64,000 bases of DNA from JAGDVO01 sp964590075 [NCBI: uncultured Aquificales bacterium] (GTDB lineage: Bacteria; Thermosulfidibacterota; Thermosulfidibacteria; Thermosulfidibacterales), in NCBI GenBank assembly GCA_964590075.1, contig CAZPXS010000005.1, forward strand, positions 111,114 through 175,113. Direction: 5' to 3'. This document shows positions 46,114 to 54,867 of this stretch, one piece after another. The first letter of the stretch is position 1. Every line of letters begins with the position of its first letter. Under the pieces are notes generated by a model, which searched no databases, was not told the origin of the DNA, and worked only from the letters and a program-made list of their open reading frames with translations. A program made the translations under genes and the position numbers.

Positions 46114-46290
46114 ATGGCGAAGGAAGATAAGGTAAGGGAGGAGTTATATAAGATAGATGAGGAGTTGGAGTATCTTTTTAAGAGATTCGAGGAGTTACTT
46201 GAAAAGAGAAGAAAGATTTTAGAGAAGGCAAAGAGTGAAGGGACAAAAAGTAGTGAAAAGAAGATAAAGATGGAAAAGTATAGGACATGA
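46114..46290 (+). CDS. Small charged coiled-coil protein (58 aa), unknown function
   Basis: A short gene between thpR and dgt: ATG one base after the thpR stop, GGGGG six bases upstream, and a TGA that overlaps the dgt ATG (ATGA). The product is rich in Lys and Glu and predicted to be one long helix ([20 protein letters not shown], then [13 protein letters not shown]). Tight packing and a good ribosome site argue that it is real. I do not recognise a family; it could be a partner of Dgt or another operon product. Confidence 0.75.
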   Translation: MAKEDKVREELYKIDEELEYLFKRFEELLEKRRKILEKAKSEGTKSSEKKIKMEKYRT

Positions 46291-47327
46291 GAGAACTGGA
46301 AGTTAAAAAAAACTATCTGGAGTATGAGGAAAGATTCTTACATAAGAAGGCTACTAAAAGTGGTTCTACAAGGGGAAGGTTAAGGGAAGAAGATCCCTGC
46401 CCAATAAGGACGGAGTTTCAGAGGGATAGGGATAGAATCATTCATTCTAAGTCCTTTAGAAGACTTAAACACAAGACTCAAGTTTTTATAGCCCCCGGCG
46501 GTGATCACTATAGGACGAGGCTCACCCATACTCTTGAGGTTGCGCAGATAGCCAGGACAATAGCGAGGGCCCTGAGGTTGAACGAAGATTTAGTTGAAGC
46601 TATCAGTCTTGGTCACGATCTAGGGCATACCCCCTTTGGTCATGCTGGTGAGAAGGTTTTAAACGAGCTATTGAGGGATGGTTTCCATCATGCAAGACAG
46701 AGTCTAAGGGTTGTGGATTATCTTGAAAGGGATGGTATGGGATTGAATCTCACAACTGAGGTGAGGGACGGTATTTTAAATCATTCCAAGGGTTTTGGTC
46801 CTATACTACCCGATCCTAACAATAGACCCCTTACGCTCGAGGCGGAGGTTGTAAGAATATCCGATGTTATAGCCTATGTTAATCATGATCTCGATGATGC
46901 CTTAAGGGCAGGATTGATTAGCGAGTCCGAGATACCTCCCATAGTCTTTAGAGTTTTAGGTAAGACTCATTCCGAAAGAATAAATACCCTTGTGACTTCG
47001 GTTATAAAAAGAACGATTGAGATCGATTACGATCATATAGCTATCGATGAGGATATACTCAATGCTCTTGAAGAGTTGAGAAGATTTTTGGCTTTGAGGG
47101 TTTATAATCATCCCTTTGTTGTCAGGGAAGTGGAAAAATCTGAAAAGATAATAAGAGATCTCTTTTACCTATTTCTTGAGAACGAGGAACTAATAAAGAC
47201 TAAGTGGTTTAACTCTAACGATCCACCTGAGATAAGGGTAGCAGACTATATCTCTGGAATGACGGATAGATACGCTTTAAAGTTATACAGCGATTATTTT
47301 ATACCTAGTGGATGGGGGAAGATATGA
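46287..47327 (+). CDS. dgt: Deoxyguanosinetriphosphate triphosphohydrolase-like protein
   Basis: HD-domain dNTP triphosphohydrolase that lowers dNTP pools. The 346-aa sequence has [33 protein letters not shown], the HD motif [13 protein letters not shown], and GILNHSKG, all typical of the bacterial type 2 dGTPase-like group. ATG 46287 overlaps the small coiled-coil gene by four bases; hemL overlaps the 3' end by four bases. Confidence 0.94.
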   Translation: MRELEVKKNYLEYEERFLHKKATKSGSTRGRLREEDPCPIRTEFQRDRDRIIHSKSFRRLKHKTQVFIAPGGDHYRTRLTHTLEVAQIARTIARALRLNEDLVEAISLGHDLGHTPFGHAGEKVLNELLRDGFHHARQSLRVVDYLERDGMGLNLTTEVRDGILNHSKGFGPILPDPNNRPLTLEAEVVRISDVIAYVNHDLDDALRAGLISESEIPPIVFRVLGKTHSERINTLVTSVIKRTIEIDYDHIAIDEDILNALEELRRFLALRVYNHPFVVREVEKSEKIIRDLFYLFLENEELIKTKWFNSNDPPEIRVADYISGMTDRYALKLYSDYFIPSGWGKI

Positions 47328-48604
47328 GGGAGAAAAGTAGATTACTCTTTGAAAAGGCCAAAAAACTTATGCCTGGTGGTGTTAACAGTCCCGTGAGGTC
47401 TTTTATAAGTGTAGGGGGTGATCCCTTTGTAGTCTCAAGGGCTAAAGGTTCTAGGATATACGATGTAGATGGGAATAGCTATATAGATTACGTTATGAGC
47501 TGGGGGCCACTAATTCTTGGTCATGCTCACGATGAGGTGGTAGGTTATATACGTGAAGTGGTCGGTAACGGTACATCCTATGGAATTACGTGTGAACTGG
47601 AAATAATGATGGCGGAAAAGGTGGTATCTGCCATAAGAAGCTTGGAAAGGGTGAGATTTGTGAACTCTGGTACCGAAGCTGTAATGAGTGCTATAAGACT
47701 CGCAAGAGCCTATACGGGAAGGAAGAAGATAGTTAAGTTTGAGGGTTGTTACCATGGACATGCCGATGCGCTTCTCGTTAAGGCAGGTAGTGGTGTACTT
47801 ACACTTGGTATTCCAGGAACACCTGGTATTCCCGAGGAGGTTGTTAGTAACACTATAGTAACTAAATACAACGATATCGAAGCCATAAGAGATGTTTTTG
47901 AGAGATACGGAGATGATATAGCCTGTGTTATAATTGAACCTGTGGTTGGAAATAGCGGAGTTATAATTCCTAAGAAAGGATTCCTCGAAGAGTTGAGAGA
48001 TTTAACTAAAAAGTACGGTGCCCTATTGATCTTTGATGAGGTTATAACCGGTTTTAGGCTTTCATACGGTGGTGCCCAGGAGTACTTCGATATAGATCCC
48101 GATATAACCTGTCTTGGTAAGATAATAGGGGGTGGATTACCCGTAGGGGCCTACGGTGGTAGAGCTGAAATAATGGATATGGTAGCACCGAGTGGCCCAG
48201 TCTATCAGGCAGGTACCTTATCGGGCAATCCCATAGCTATGGCCGCAGGATTAAAGACAATCGAGATACTGGAGAGAGATAATCCGTATGGAAGTCTTGA
48301 GGAAAAGACAAGGTATCTTGCTACCGAGATATCTAAGATCTTTGAGGAGAGGGGGATACCGGTTACAATAAACTACATAGCCTCTATGATTTCGGTGTTC
48401 TTCAAAGAGCCTCCCGTCGAATCCTTCGATGATGCCGTAAAATCGGATACTAAGCTTTACAGTGAGTTCTTCAGGAAACTTCTGGATAACGGTGTCTATC
48501 TACCTCCAAGCCAGTTTGAAGCCTGGTTTTTATCCACTGCCCATAGTAGGGAGGATCTGGATAGAACAATCGAAGCCATAAGAAAGGTTGTGAAGGAGAT
48601 TTAG
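47324..48604 (+). CDS. hemL: Glutamate-1-semialdehyde 2,1-aminomutase
   Basis: PLP enzyme that makes 5-aminolevulinate from glutamate-1-semialdehyde, so the C5 heme pathway is used. The 426-aa protein shows [49 protein letters not shown] and the PLP-lysine region [18 protein letters not shown] prefer ATG 47324, which forms ATGA with the dgt stop; ATG 47312 is in frame and adds four residues. It is the only heme gene visible here. Confidence 0.96.
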   Translation: MREKSRLLFEKAKKLMPGGVNSPVRSFISVGGDPFVVSRAKGSRIYDVDGNSYIDYVMSWGPLILGHAHDEVVGYIREVVGNGTSYGITCELEIMMAEKVVSAIRSLERVRFVNSGTEAVMSAIRLARAYTGRKKIVKFEGCYHGHADALLVKAGSGVLTLGIPGTPGIPEEVVSNTIVTKYNDIEAIRDVFERYGDDIACVIIEPVVGNSGVIIPKKGFLEELRDLTKKYGALLIFDEVITGFRLSYGGAQEYFDIDPDITCLGKIIGGGLPVGAYGGRAEIMDMVAPSGPVYQAGTLSGNPIAMAAGLKTIEILERDNPYGSLEEKTRYLATEISKIFEERGIPVTINYIASMISVFFKEPPVESFDDAVKSDTKLYSEFFRKLLDNGVYLPPSQFEAWFLSTAHSREDLDRTIEAIRKVVKEI

Positions 48605-48613
48605 AGGTGGGTC

Positions 48614-49378
48614 ATGGCAAAGGTCATTATACCGGCACTGATCTTTATATTTATGTTTCTTATAATACTATCCAACTTGATAATTGTTGTACCTGAGTAT
48701 GAAAGAGCGGTTGTCTTTAGGCTGGGTAGATATATAGCTACAAAAGGTCCAGGTTTAGTCCTACTAATCCCCTTTATAGACAGGGCAGTTAGGGTGAGTC
48801 TAAGGACCGTTGTTATGGATGTTCCTCCCCAGGACGTGATTACCAGGGATAATGTATCTGTGAAGGTGAATGCAGTTGTCTATTTCAGGGTGGTTTTGCC
48901 TGAAAAGGCTGTGCTTGAAGTTGAAGATTATATGTTCGCAACCAGTCAGCTTGCCCAAACAACTTTAAGAAGTGTCCTTGGAGAGGTTGAACTCGATGAG
49001 CTCTTAGCCCATAGGGATAAGATAAACTCAAGATTACAGAACATCCTCGATGAACATACCGATCCCTGGGGAATAAAGGTTACCACTGTTGAGGTAAAGC
49101 ATGTGGACCTACCTCAGGAGATGCAAAGAGCGATGGCAAAGCAGGCGGAGGCTGAGAGGGAAAGGAGGGCAAAAATCATATCAGCGGAAGGTGAATATCA
49201 GGCTGCAACTAAGATAGCGGAGGCTGCTGAGATAATAAAGAAAAACCCAGTTGCATTACAACTCAGGTTCTTGCAAACTATGGTTGAAGTGGCTTCGGAA
49301 AAGAACTCTTCCATTATTATTCCCATACCGATCGAACTAATAAAACCCTTTATCGAAAAGGATGAAAATAAAAGTTAG
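48614..49378 (+). CDS. Slipin (stomatin/SPFH-family membrane protein)
   Basis: A 254-aa inner-membrane scaffold-type protein: an N-terminal hydrophobic hairpin or helix (about 3-26), then the SPFH domain ([51 protein letters not shown]) and the [24 protein letters not shown] stretch leading to a coiled coil. The role is undefined, probably membrane organisation or protease control. Bacterial slipin genes usually sit beside an NfeD-type gene; none is here. ATG 48614 follows GAGGTGG. Confidence 0.93.
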   Translation: MAKVIIPALIFIFMFLIILSNLIIVVPEYERAVVFRLGRYIATKGPGLVLLIPFIDRAVRVSLRTVVMDVPPQDVITRDNVSVKVNAVVYFRVVLPEKAVLEVEDYMFATSQLAQTTLRSVLGEVELDELLAHRDKINSRLQNILDEHTDPWGIKVTTVEVKHVDLPQEMQRAMAKQAEAERERRAKIISAEGEYQAATKIAEAAEIIKKNPVALQLRFLQTMVEVASEKNSSIIIPIPIELIKPFIEKDENKS

Positions 49379-49386
49379 CGGAACGG

Positions 49387-49415
49387 TTGACATTACATTC
49401 ACTTACTGGTAAATA
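49387..49415 (+). promoter_or_regulatory. Promoter for the atpZ-atpI-atpB-atpE operon
   Basis: TTGACA (49387-49392), 17 bases, TAAATA (49410-49415). The ATG of atpZ is only seven bases beyond the -10, so the message would begin about at the start codon, even though GGAAG precedes it. Confidence 0.6.
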
Positions 49416-49422
49416 GGAAGCC

Positions 49423-49691
49423 ATGAAAAAGATACTCGAGGACATAAGGAAGGAAGGTAAACTAATAAAAATTATAACAAGATTAAGTGCTATTGGACTT
49501 GAGCTTGTCTTTTCCATAATGATAGGTTTAGGAGCTGGGATAGTTTTCGATAATATTTTTAAAACGAGGCCGTGGGGCTTACTCGCTTTTTTGTAATGGG
49601 CATAATTGCTGGATTTAGAACCATGTTTAAAGAAGTCAAAAAGGGATTGAGGGACTTAGAGAGGAATGAGAAGGGAAGAGGAGATAGTTAA
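49423..49691 (+). CDS. atpZ: AtpZ-like ATP synthase accessory protein, read through a -1 frameshift site
   Basis: From ATG 49423 the frame encodes 57 aa (GLELVFSIMIGLGAGIVFDN, then TRPWGLLAFL) and stops at TAA 49594-49596. AtpZ proteins continue with a second membrane helix; that helix is present in the -1 frame (VMGIIAGFRTMFKEVKKG) up to TAA 49689-49691. The join lies exactly at T TTT TTG (49587-49593), a canonical slippery heptamer, with GGGG nine bases upstream. The full product would be 89 aa with two membrane helices. Alternatives are slippage on the six T residues during transcription, a real one-base deletion, or an assembly error. Confidence 0.75.
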
Positions 49692-50028
49692 AGGAATGTT
49701 GAAAAAAGGCCTTTTATTGTGCCTTTTTTTGAGTCTGTTGATGGTTATAATAGCGGGGAAGTCTCCTTCTACATTAGGTCTAATTATTGGGATGTTTATG
49801 GCGTACCTCGATTTTTTAAGTATAGTGATTTTTGTCAAAGCCATTCTTAGGGATAATAGCAAATCGTTTTTTCTTGTGTTACAAGTATTGAAGTATATGA
49901 TCATTACTATTATAGTTGCAAATATGTTTATTAAAGCTATAGTTGATCCGTTATATTTTGTTTTGGGATTGCTATTTTTGCCTGTAATTCCTTTTTTAGA
50001 AGTTAAAAAACTAGTTACAAAATATTGA
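49666..50028 (+). CDS. atpI: ATP synthase protein I-like membrane protein
   Basis: A 120-aa polytopic protein with four hydrophobic helices (about 15-31, 36-58, 68-88, 92-108), located between atpZ and atpB, where AtpI/ATP synthase I proteins are found. These are thought to help assemble the c-ring. Sequence identity to known AtpI is weak and the call leans on position and topology. ATG 49666 overlaps the extended atpZ frame by 26 bases, which favours translation of that extension. Confidence 0.75.
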   Translation: MRREEEIVKGMLKKGLLLCLFLSLLMVIIAGKSPSTLGLIIGMFMAYLDFLSIVIFVKAILRDNSKSFFLVLQVLKYMIITIIVANMFIKAIVDPLYFVLGLLFLPVIPFLEVKKLVTKY

Positions 50029-50044
50029 TGGGAGGGAAGAGAGG

Positions 50045-50725
50045 ATGTATCATCCCTTTGTTATAAGTTTTTTGGGCGAGAAGTTACAGCATGTATCACT
50101 CTTTATTACAGTAGGCTTGATCTTAATAATTATAGCTCTTCTCGTTAAAAGCAGAATTTCTATAGTTCCTGGAGCGTTGCAGAATGTTATGGAAGTTTTT
50201 GTAGAGGGTATCTATGATTTCGTGTCAGGTGTTATACCCTATGAGGCAAGAAAACATGTGCCTCTCATAGCTACAGTTTTTATTTTTATCCTCTTTTCAA
50301 ATTGGATAGGAAACATTCCCGGTTTCATATCGCCTACGGCCAACTGGAATACGACTATAGCTCCTGCTATTGTGGTCTTTGTATATTACCACGCTCAGGG
50401 TATTAAGAAACATGGTATAGTAAAATACCTCAAGCACTTTATGGGGCCTGTTGCTTTTATGGCACCGGTTATATTTATACTTGAAACGATAGGACACTTC
50501 GCCAGGGTATTATCTCTCTCTTTACGTCTTTTTGGTAACATAATGGGTGAGGAAACACTTGCTGTCATTCTATTCTCCCTTGTACCCCTTATAGTTCCAA
50601 TACCCTTTATGTTCCTTTCTTTGTTCTTCGGATTTGTTCAGGCTCTTGTTTTTACGTTACTTACCACCGTTTATATTTCCCTTGCAGTTGAAGAGGAGCA
50701 CGAAGAGCACGGGGAGCATCATTAA
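50045..50725 (+). CDS. atpB: F-type ATP synthase subunit a
   Basis: Inner-membrane stator channel for ion flow past the c-ring. The 226-aa protein has five to six helices, the family block [11 protein letters not shown], and the essential Arg in [15 protein letters not shown]. The C-terminus is unusually acidic and His-rich ([11 protein letters not shown]). ATG 50045 follows GGGAGGGAAGAGG. atpE follows after 34 bases. Confidence 0.95.
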   Translation: MYHPFVISFLGEKLQHVSLFITVGLILIIIALLVKSRISIVPGALQNVMEVFVEGIYDFVSGVIPYEARKHVPLIATVFIFILFSNWIGNIPGFISPTANWNTTIAPAIVVFVYYHAQGIKKHGIVKYLKHFMGPVAFMAPVIFILETIGHFARVLSLSLRLFGNIMGEETLAVILFSLVPLIVPIPFMFLSLFFGFVQALVFTLLTTVYISLAVEEEHEEHGEHH

Positions 50726-50759
50726 TGGCTACAATAAACTTTAAAGGAGGGATGTAGTT

Positions 50760-51110
50760 ATGAGGAATGCGTTGAGGGTGGTTAGTTTCAGTCTGGTTGC
50801 TCTTTTAGCCGCTGTACCTGCCTTTGCGGAGGATCTTAAGGTAGCGGCACTTGATGCGATGAGATGGGCGGTACTTGCCGCAGCTTTTGGCCTGGGATTT
50901 GCTGCTGGACTTTGCGGTATAGCCCAGGGTTTGAGCGTTAAGTCTGCTATGGAAGGTATAGCAAGAAACCCGGAGGCATCCGGTAAAATTACCGTTGCTA
51001 TGATTATAGGTCTTGCGATGATCGAGGCTCTTACGATTTATTGTTTGGTAGTAGCTCTTATCATACTCTTTGCCGACCCTATCAAGGCAGTAAAAATAAT
51101 AGGCGGTTAA
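50760..51110 (+). CDS. atpE: F-type ATP synthase subunit c
   Basis: Rotor ring subunit. At 116 aa it is longer than the usual 80 because of an N-terminal signal-like helix ending AVPAFA-ED, as in some epsilon- and delta-type proteobacteria. The two ring helices follow: [20 protein letters not shown] forms the loop, and [15 protein letters not shown] contains the ion-binding Glu. The residue after Glu-Ala replaces the Ser/Thr common in sodium-binding rings, so proton coupling is more likely. The b, delta, alpha, gamma, beta and epsilon genes are not here; a terminator follows. Confidence 0.94.
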   Translation: MRNALRVVSFSLVALLAAVPAFAEDLKVAALDAMRWAVLAAAFGLGFAAGLCGIAQGLSVKSAMEGIARNPEASGKITVAMIIGLAMIEALTIYCLVVALIILFADPIKAVKIIGG

Positions 51111-51120
51111 TACTAGTTTA

Positions 51121-51157
51121 TCAAGGGGTAGGAGTTCAATCCTACCCCTTGATTTTT
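51121..51157 (+). terminator. Intrinsic terminator of the atp operon
   Basis: A perfect 13-bp inverted repeat, TCAAGGGGTAGGA (51121-51133) and TCCTACCCCTTGA (51140-51152), with a 6-base loop and a run of T after it. It ends transcription ten bases past the atpE stop and separates it from rex. Confidence 0.92.
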
Positions 51158-51165
51158 AATAATAG

Positions 51166-51183
51166 TTGTGATTGTTAACACAA
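51166..51183 (+). promoter_or_regulatory. Rex operator upstream of rex
   Basis: TTGTGATTGTTAACACAA is an 18-bp inverted repeat matching the Rex consensus TTGTGA-N6-TCACAA with one mismatch (ACACAA). It lies 33 bases before the rex start, so autoregulation by the NADH/NAD+ ratio is likely. It is the only good Rex site I saw in the window. Confidence 0.8.
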
Positions 51184-51216
51184 TAAAGCTTGACAAACCA
51201 AGAGGAGGGGATGGGA

Positions 51217-51861
51217 ATGAGATTTAAGATACCTGAGGTTACTATTACAAGACTTTCGCTGTACCTAAGGTGTTTGAATGAGCTTGAGAACGAGGGTGTT
51301 GATGTAGTCTCTTCAAGTGAACTGGGGGAGAGATGCGGGCTTAATCCCGCACAGATAAGGAAAGATCTCGCCTACTTTGGTGAATTTGGTACAAGGGGAG
51401 TAGGTTATTACCTTAAGGAACTTAAAGAAGATATAAAGAGAGTGCTAGGTCTTGATAAAGAATGGGAAGTTGCACTAATTGGAGTTGGTAATCTAGGAAA
51501 GGCACTGCTATCTTATCAAGGGTTTAAAAGACATGGTTTTAAAATAACAGTTGCCTTTGATAAGGTAATAGATGAGGATAAGAAAAAGGCTATACCAGAG
51601 GGTTGTGAACTTTACAATGCCGACAGCATGGAGGAGATCATAAAGAAAAGGAACATCAAGCTTGCGATTGTAGCCGTTAATCCACAGGGATTACAGGAAG
51701 TTATCGATAGACTGGTAAAGGCTGGAATTAAAGGTATACTTAACTTTGTACCGGCAAGGGTTTATACTCCACCGGGAGTGGTTATAAGAACCATCGATCT
51801 ATCTATTGAAATGGAAACTCTCACCTATTACGTTAACTTGAAGTTGCAGGAAGGTCTATAA
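51217..51861 (+). CDS. rex: Redox-sensing transcriptional repressor Rex
   Basis: Dimeric repressor that senses NADH/NAD+ and controls fermentation and respiration genes. The 214-aa protein has an N-terminal winged helix ([32 protein letters not shown]) and a Rossmann domain ([16 protein letters not shown]), then the domain-swapped C-terminal helix ([14 protein letters not shown]). ATG 51217 is eight bases after AGGAGGGG; in-frame TTG 51190 and ATG 51211 lie before or inside that site. A Rex operator lies just upstream. Confidence 0.95.
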   Translation: MRFKIPEVTITRLSLYLRCLNELENEGVDVVSSSELGERCGLNPAQIRKDLAYFGEFGTRGVGYYLKELKEDIKRVLGLDKEWEVALIGVGNLGKALLSYQGFKRHGFKITVAFDKVIDEDKKKAIPEGCELYNADSMEEIIKKRNIKLAIVAVNPQGLQEVIDRLVKAGIKGILNFVPARVYTPPGVVIRTIDLSIEMETLTYYVNLKLQEGL

Positions 51862-51897
51862 TAAAAAAAGGGCTCCAGAGGGAGCCCTTTTTTTTAT
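51862..51897. terminator. Bidirectional terminator between rex and rpsI
   Basis: GGGCTCC (51870-51876), loop AGAG, GGAGCCC (51881-51887), flanked by A-run on the left and T-run on the right, so it can end both rex (+) and rpsI (-) transcripts. The rpsI stop codon lies within the T-run side. Confidence 0.88.
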
Positions 51898-52286
51898 CTT
51901 TTTCTCCACTGGAAGCCTCTACGGGCTTTGTGTCTACCGTATTTCTTCCTTTCGACGATTCTTGCATCTCTTGTAAGTAGACCAGCCTTCTTGAGGATAG
52001 GTCTAAGCTCTGGGTTAAAGGCAAGTAATGCCTTTGCTATTCCGTATCTTATCGCATCGGCCTGGCTTGCTATACCGCCTCCTTTAACATTAACCTTAAT
52101 ATCAAATTCACCCATCTTCCCAACAAGTTCAAGCGGCTCAAATATCAAAGACCTCAAGGATTCTCTCGGTATATACTCGTTTAGGGAACGTCCATTAATC
52201 TCAACGTTGCCACTACCAGGTCTCATCCATATTCTAGCTATGGATGTTTTCCTCTTTCCAACTCCATGATAAACAATCTGTGCCAT
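51894..52286 (-). CDS. rpsI: 30S ribosomal protein S9
   Basis: Small-subunit protein whose C-terminal tail reaches the P-site tRNA. The 130-aa sequence is typical: [39 protein letters not shown], and the basic tail [19 protein letters not shown]. It follows rplM by 19 bases in the standard L13-S9 operon. ATG 52286 follows GGAGGAGATGGAGG. Confidence 0.97.
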   Translation of the reverse strand: MAQIVYHGVGKRKTSIARIWMRPGSGNVEINGRSLNEYIPRESLRSLIFEPLELVGKMGEFDIKVNVKGGGIASQADAIRYGIAKALLAFNPELRPILKKAGLLTRDARIVERKKYGRHKARRGFQWRKR

Positions 52287-52305
52287 CCTCCATCTCCTCC
52301 GAGTA

Positions 52306-52737
52306 CTAAATTTCTATCTTTTCAGGTTTCTGTGCCAAATGTGGATGATTTGGGCCGCTATACACCTTCAACTTCTTCAACATTCTCCTTGCAAGGTTGT
52401 TCTTCGGTAACATCCCCTTCACCGCATGCCATATAAGAAACTCTGGCTTCTTCTCAAGATAGTCTTTTGCAGTTCTACACTTTATACCACCAAAATAGCC
52501 GGTATGTCTCCAGTATAGTTTTTTCTCAATCTTCTTACCCGTTAATCTTACCTTCTCAGCGTTTACTACAACTACAAAGTCACCACAATCCACATTTGGA
52601 GTATATATGGGTTTGTGCTTACCCATCAGAATTGTCGCTATTTTACTTGCAAGCCTTCCTAGCACCTTGTCCTTTGCATCGATAAGGTACCATTTTCTCT
52701 CAACATCCTTTTTGTTTGCCATAAAGGTTTTTTGCAT
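52306..52737 (-). CDS. rplM: 50S ribosomal protein L13
   Basis: Early-assembly large-subunit protein. The 143-aa sequence has [40 protein letters not shown], and [23 protein letters not shown] 52737 lies seven bases after GGAGGG. A near-consensus promoter lies about 35-60 bases upstream. Confidence 0.97.
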   Translation of the reverse strand: MQKTFMANKKDVERKWYLIDAKDKVLGRLASKIATILMGKHKPIYTPNVDCGDFVVVVNAEKVRLTGKKIEKKLYWRHTGYFGGIKCRTAKDYLEKKPEFLIWHAVKGMLPKNNLARRMLKKLKVYSGPNHPHLAQKPEKIEI

Positions 52738-52770
52738 ATTCCATCCCTCCTCATAAATCTTGCCTTTCCG

Positions 52771-52799
52771 CTTATATTAGTTTAGCGAATATTTGTCAA
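52771..52799 (-). promoter_or_regulatory. Promoter for rplM-rpsI
   Basis: Minus strand TTGACA (52799-52794), 17 bases, TATAAG (52776-52771), 33 bases before the rplM ATG. A strong match suited to ribosomal protein expression. Confidence 0.8.
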
Positions 52800-52824
52800 G
52801 CCTTTTTTGCTTTTAAGGTAAATT

Positions 52825-54240
52825 TTAACTTATATCGAAGCAGATGAGTTTTATCTCTGTCATCTCCTGGATGGTGTATCTCGGCCCTTCCCTACCTATC
52901 CCCGAATCCTTAACTCCACCGTATGGCATAACATCCACTCGGAACGTTGGAACATCGTTTATTATCACACCTCCTACCTCTACCTCAAGAGCTGCTTTCC
53001 AGGCTTTGTTTATGTCGCTGGTGAATATGCCAGCCTGTAAGCCATAGGTTGAATCGTTAGCTTCCCTTATACCTTCCTCAAAGGATTTTACAGGATTTAT
53101 GATCACAACGGGACCGAAGGCCTCTTCTCTAAAGAGCTTGGTATCCTTTGGACAGTTAACTATAACCGTTGGCTCAAGGATGGCACCTTCTCTCTTCCCG
53201 CCCCTTACCAGTTTAGCACCTTTTTCAACCGCTTCCTTGATCCACTCTTCCACCCTGATAGCCTCTCTCTCCTCTATCATCGGCCCCATATCGGTCTCTT
53301 CCAGTAGCTGGTTACCTACCTTTAACTTTTCTGTCTCTTTAACGAATCTATCCACAAAATCATCGAATATCTCCTCTTCCACGAAGATCCTCTGTACCGA
53401 TATGCAGACCTGTCCTGCAAGGGCATAGGAGGCAAGTACAACCCTTGGGAAGACTTTGTTAAAGTTAGCATCCTTAGCAACGATAACCGCTGAGTTTGAC
53501 CCGAGTTCCATCGTTATCTTCTTGTAACCTGCCACATGACATATCCTTTTACCTACATCTCTACTTCCCGTGAAGGAAACCTTCCTCACATCGGGATGGG
53601 CTACAAGCGTCTCTCCTACCTCTCCTCCGGATCCGGTGATCACCTGAAAGGCAAGAGGCGGTACACCGGCCTCTAGGAATATCTCCCCGAGTTTCAAGCA
53701 GGCAAGGGGAGTGACCGAGGCAGGCTTTAGGATAACAGCATTTCCACAGGCAAGGGCTGGAGCTATTTTGTGCATCGAGAGATTAACAGGAAAATTAAAT
53801 GGACTTATTGCTACAACCACACCAACGGGTACCCTTATATACATTCCTATTTTACCTTTCCCCGTTGGTGCTGAATCAAACCTTACCTCTTCACCGAATA
53901 CCCTCTTTGCTTCCTCGGCTGATAGAATCAAAGTTTGAAGAGCCCTTGCAACTTCACCACGGGCCTCCCTAATGGTTTTACCAACCTCCATTGAGATAGT
54001 TTTCGCAAGTTCCTCCTTTCTCTCCTCCATTATCCTTGCCGCCCTCATAAGAATCTCGTATCTCTCGTAACTCGAGAGCTTGGCGATCTCTCTTTGACCT
54101 TTCTTAGCATACTCAACCGCCTTTACAGCGTCTTCACCTGTGGCCATGGGAACTGTGTCTATGATACTGTTGTCAAAGGGATTTCTTACCTCTATCTTTC
54201 TCTCCCTATCTACCCACTCTCCACCTAAGAGCATCCTCAT
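52825..54240 (-). CDS. NAD(P)-dependent aldehyde dehydrogenase
   Basis: Oxidises an aldehyde to an acid. The 471-aa protein shows [21 protein letters not shown], the [11 protein letters not shown] cofactor turn, the general-base Glu in MELGSNSA, and the catalytic Cys in GQVCISVQR. The layout resembles the lactaldehyde/glyceraldehyde or succinate-semialdehyde branches, but the substrate cannot be fixed. ATG 54240 follows AAGGAGG. It is 11 bases downstream of the Nudix gene and probably shares its promoter. Confidence 0.9.
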   Translation of the reverse strand: MRMLLGGEWVDRERKIEVRNPFDNSIIDTVPMATGEDAVKAVEYAKKGQREIAKLSSYERYEILMRAARIMEERKEELAKTISMEVGKTIREARGEVARALQTLILSAEEAKRVFGEEVRFDSAPTGKGKIGMYIRVPVGVVVAISPFNFPVNLSMHKIAPALACGNAVILKPASVTPLACLKLGEIFLEAGVPPLAFQVITGSGGEVGETLVAHPDVRKVSFTGSRDVGKRICHVAGYKKITMELGSNSAVIVAKDANFNKVFPRVVLASYALAGQVCISVQRIFVEEEIFDDFVDRFVKETEKLKVGNQLLEETDMGPMIEEREAIRVEEWIKEAVEKGAKLVRGGKREGAILEPTVIVNCPKDTKLFREEAFGPVVIINPVKSFEEGIREANDSTYGLQAGIFTSDINKAWKAALEVEVGGVIINDVPTFRVDVMPYGGVKDSGIGREGPRYTIQEMTEIKLICFDIS

Positions 54241-54251
54241 GGTATACCTCC

Positions 54252-54767
54252 TTAAGTTAACTGGTGTTTTATTTTATTTATTACCATAATATCGGTAGGA
54301 AAAGCCATATCAAGCTCCCTAATGTTCTCGTAGCTAAAAAATCCCAGTTCCGATAGGTCACTACCTGCCTTTAATTCCCCATCCACTATCTTTCCGAAAA
54401 ACCATACACCTACCGTGGGATGTTCCGGATTATGCCAGTTTGAGAGCACTTCCACTATATCATAAATCTCAACCAGTAAACCGGTTTCCTCTCTAAATTC
54501 CCTTTTAGCCGCTTCTCTTATATCCTCCCCAAATTCAACATGTCCACAGGGTATACACCATTTCCCTTTAAAGGGGTCTCTATTTCTCCTACCAAGTAAC
54601 AGCCTTTTGTTCTCTAGGACAACTACAGCGACACCTACGGTTGGATTCAAAAAGTTTCTGAATCCACAGTTTCTACAGATCGGCCTTATCCTTTCATCAA
54701 ATATATAACTCATTTTGTTACCACAGTAAGGGCAGTATCTATAGTACCTTGCTATGTGCTTTCTCAT
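54252..54767 (-). CDS. Nudix hydrolase with N-terminal zinc ribbon
   Basis: A 171-aa cytoplasmic hydrolase. The zinc ribbon has CPYCGNKM and CRNCG (NudC-like), followed by the Nudix box [23 protein letters not shown] with all catalytic Glu present. It lacks the NudC SQPWPFP motif seen in NADH pyrophosphatases, so a broader NDP-X or ADP-ribose substrate is likelier. I chose ATG 54767 ([12 protein letters not shown]). A TTG at 54803 is part of a -35 box. The -10 is seven bases before the ATG, so the message is probably leaderless. Confidence 0.85.
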   Translation of the reverse strand: MRKHIARYYRYCPYCGNKMSYIFDERIRPICRNCGFRNFLNPTVGVAVVVLENKRLLLGRRNRDPFKGKWCIPCGHVEFGEDIREAAKREFREETGLLVEIYDIVEVLSNWHNPEHPTVGVWFFGKIVDGELKAGSDLSELGFFSYENIRELDMAFPTDIMVINKIKHQLT

Positions 54768-54774
54768 ACTTCTA

Positions 54775-54803
54775 CTAATAACATAACCAGCCGGTATTGA
54801 CAA
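54775..54803 (-). promoter_or_regulatory. Promoter for the Nudix-aldehyde dehydrogenase pair
   Basis: Minus strand TTGTCA (54803-54798), 17 bases, TATTAG (54780-54775). Its -35 overlaps that of the divergent TetR-gene promoter on five bases. Confidence 0.5.
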
Positions 54804-54825
54804 AGAATTTTTTACATTGTATTTT
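54797..54825 (+). promoter_or_regulatory. Promoter for the TetR-fatty-acid degradation operon
   Basis: TTGACA (54797-54802), 17 bases, TATTTT (54820-54825). The predicted start near 54832 adjoins the inverted-repeat operator, so a bound repressor would block initiation. Confidence 0.6.
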
Positions 54826-54832
54826 TGGATTT

Positions 54833-54850
54833 AATGAGTGACTACTCATT
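54833..54850 (+). promoter_or_regulatory. Inverted-repeat operator for the TetR-type regulator
   Basis: AATGAGT-GACT-ACTCATT is a perfect 7-bp inverted repeat with a 4-base spacer. It resembles the TGAATGA...TCATTCA operator of the Bacillus fatty-acid repressor FadR, which is also a TetR protein. It covers the predicted transcription start and lies 18 bases before the regulator's start codon. Confidence 0.75.
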
Positions 54851-54867
54851 CATGTAAGGAGGGGAAA

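Noticed and set aside
51190-51195. TTGACA at 51190-51195 as the rex -35
   Set aside because: It lies just before the ribosome site with no matching -10 ahead of the start codon.
52202-52286. A transposon or foreign island anywhere in the window
   Set aside because: Codon use and packing look even throughout, and no transposase, integrase or terminal repeats were found.
54767-54803. An N-terminal extension of the Nudix protein from TTG 54803
   Set aside because: The TTG belongs to a TTGTCA -35 with a -10 at the right distance, and the family sequence starts near the Met at 54767.
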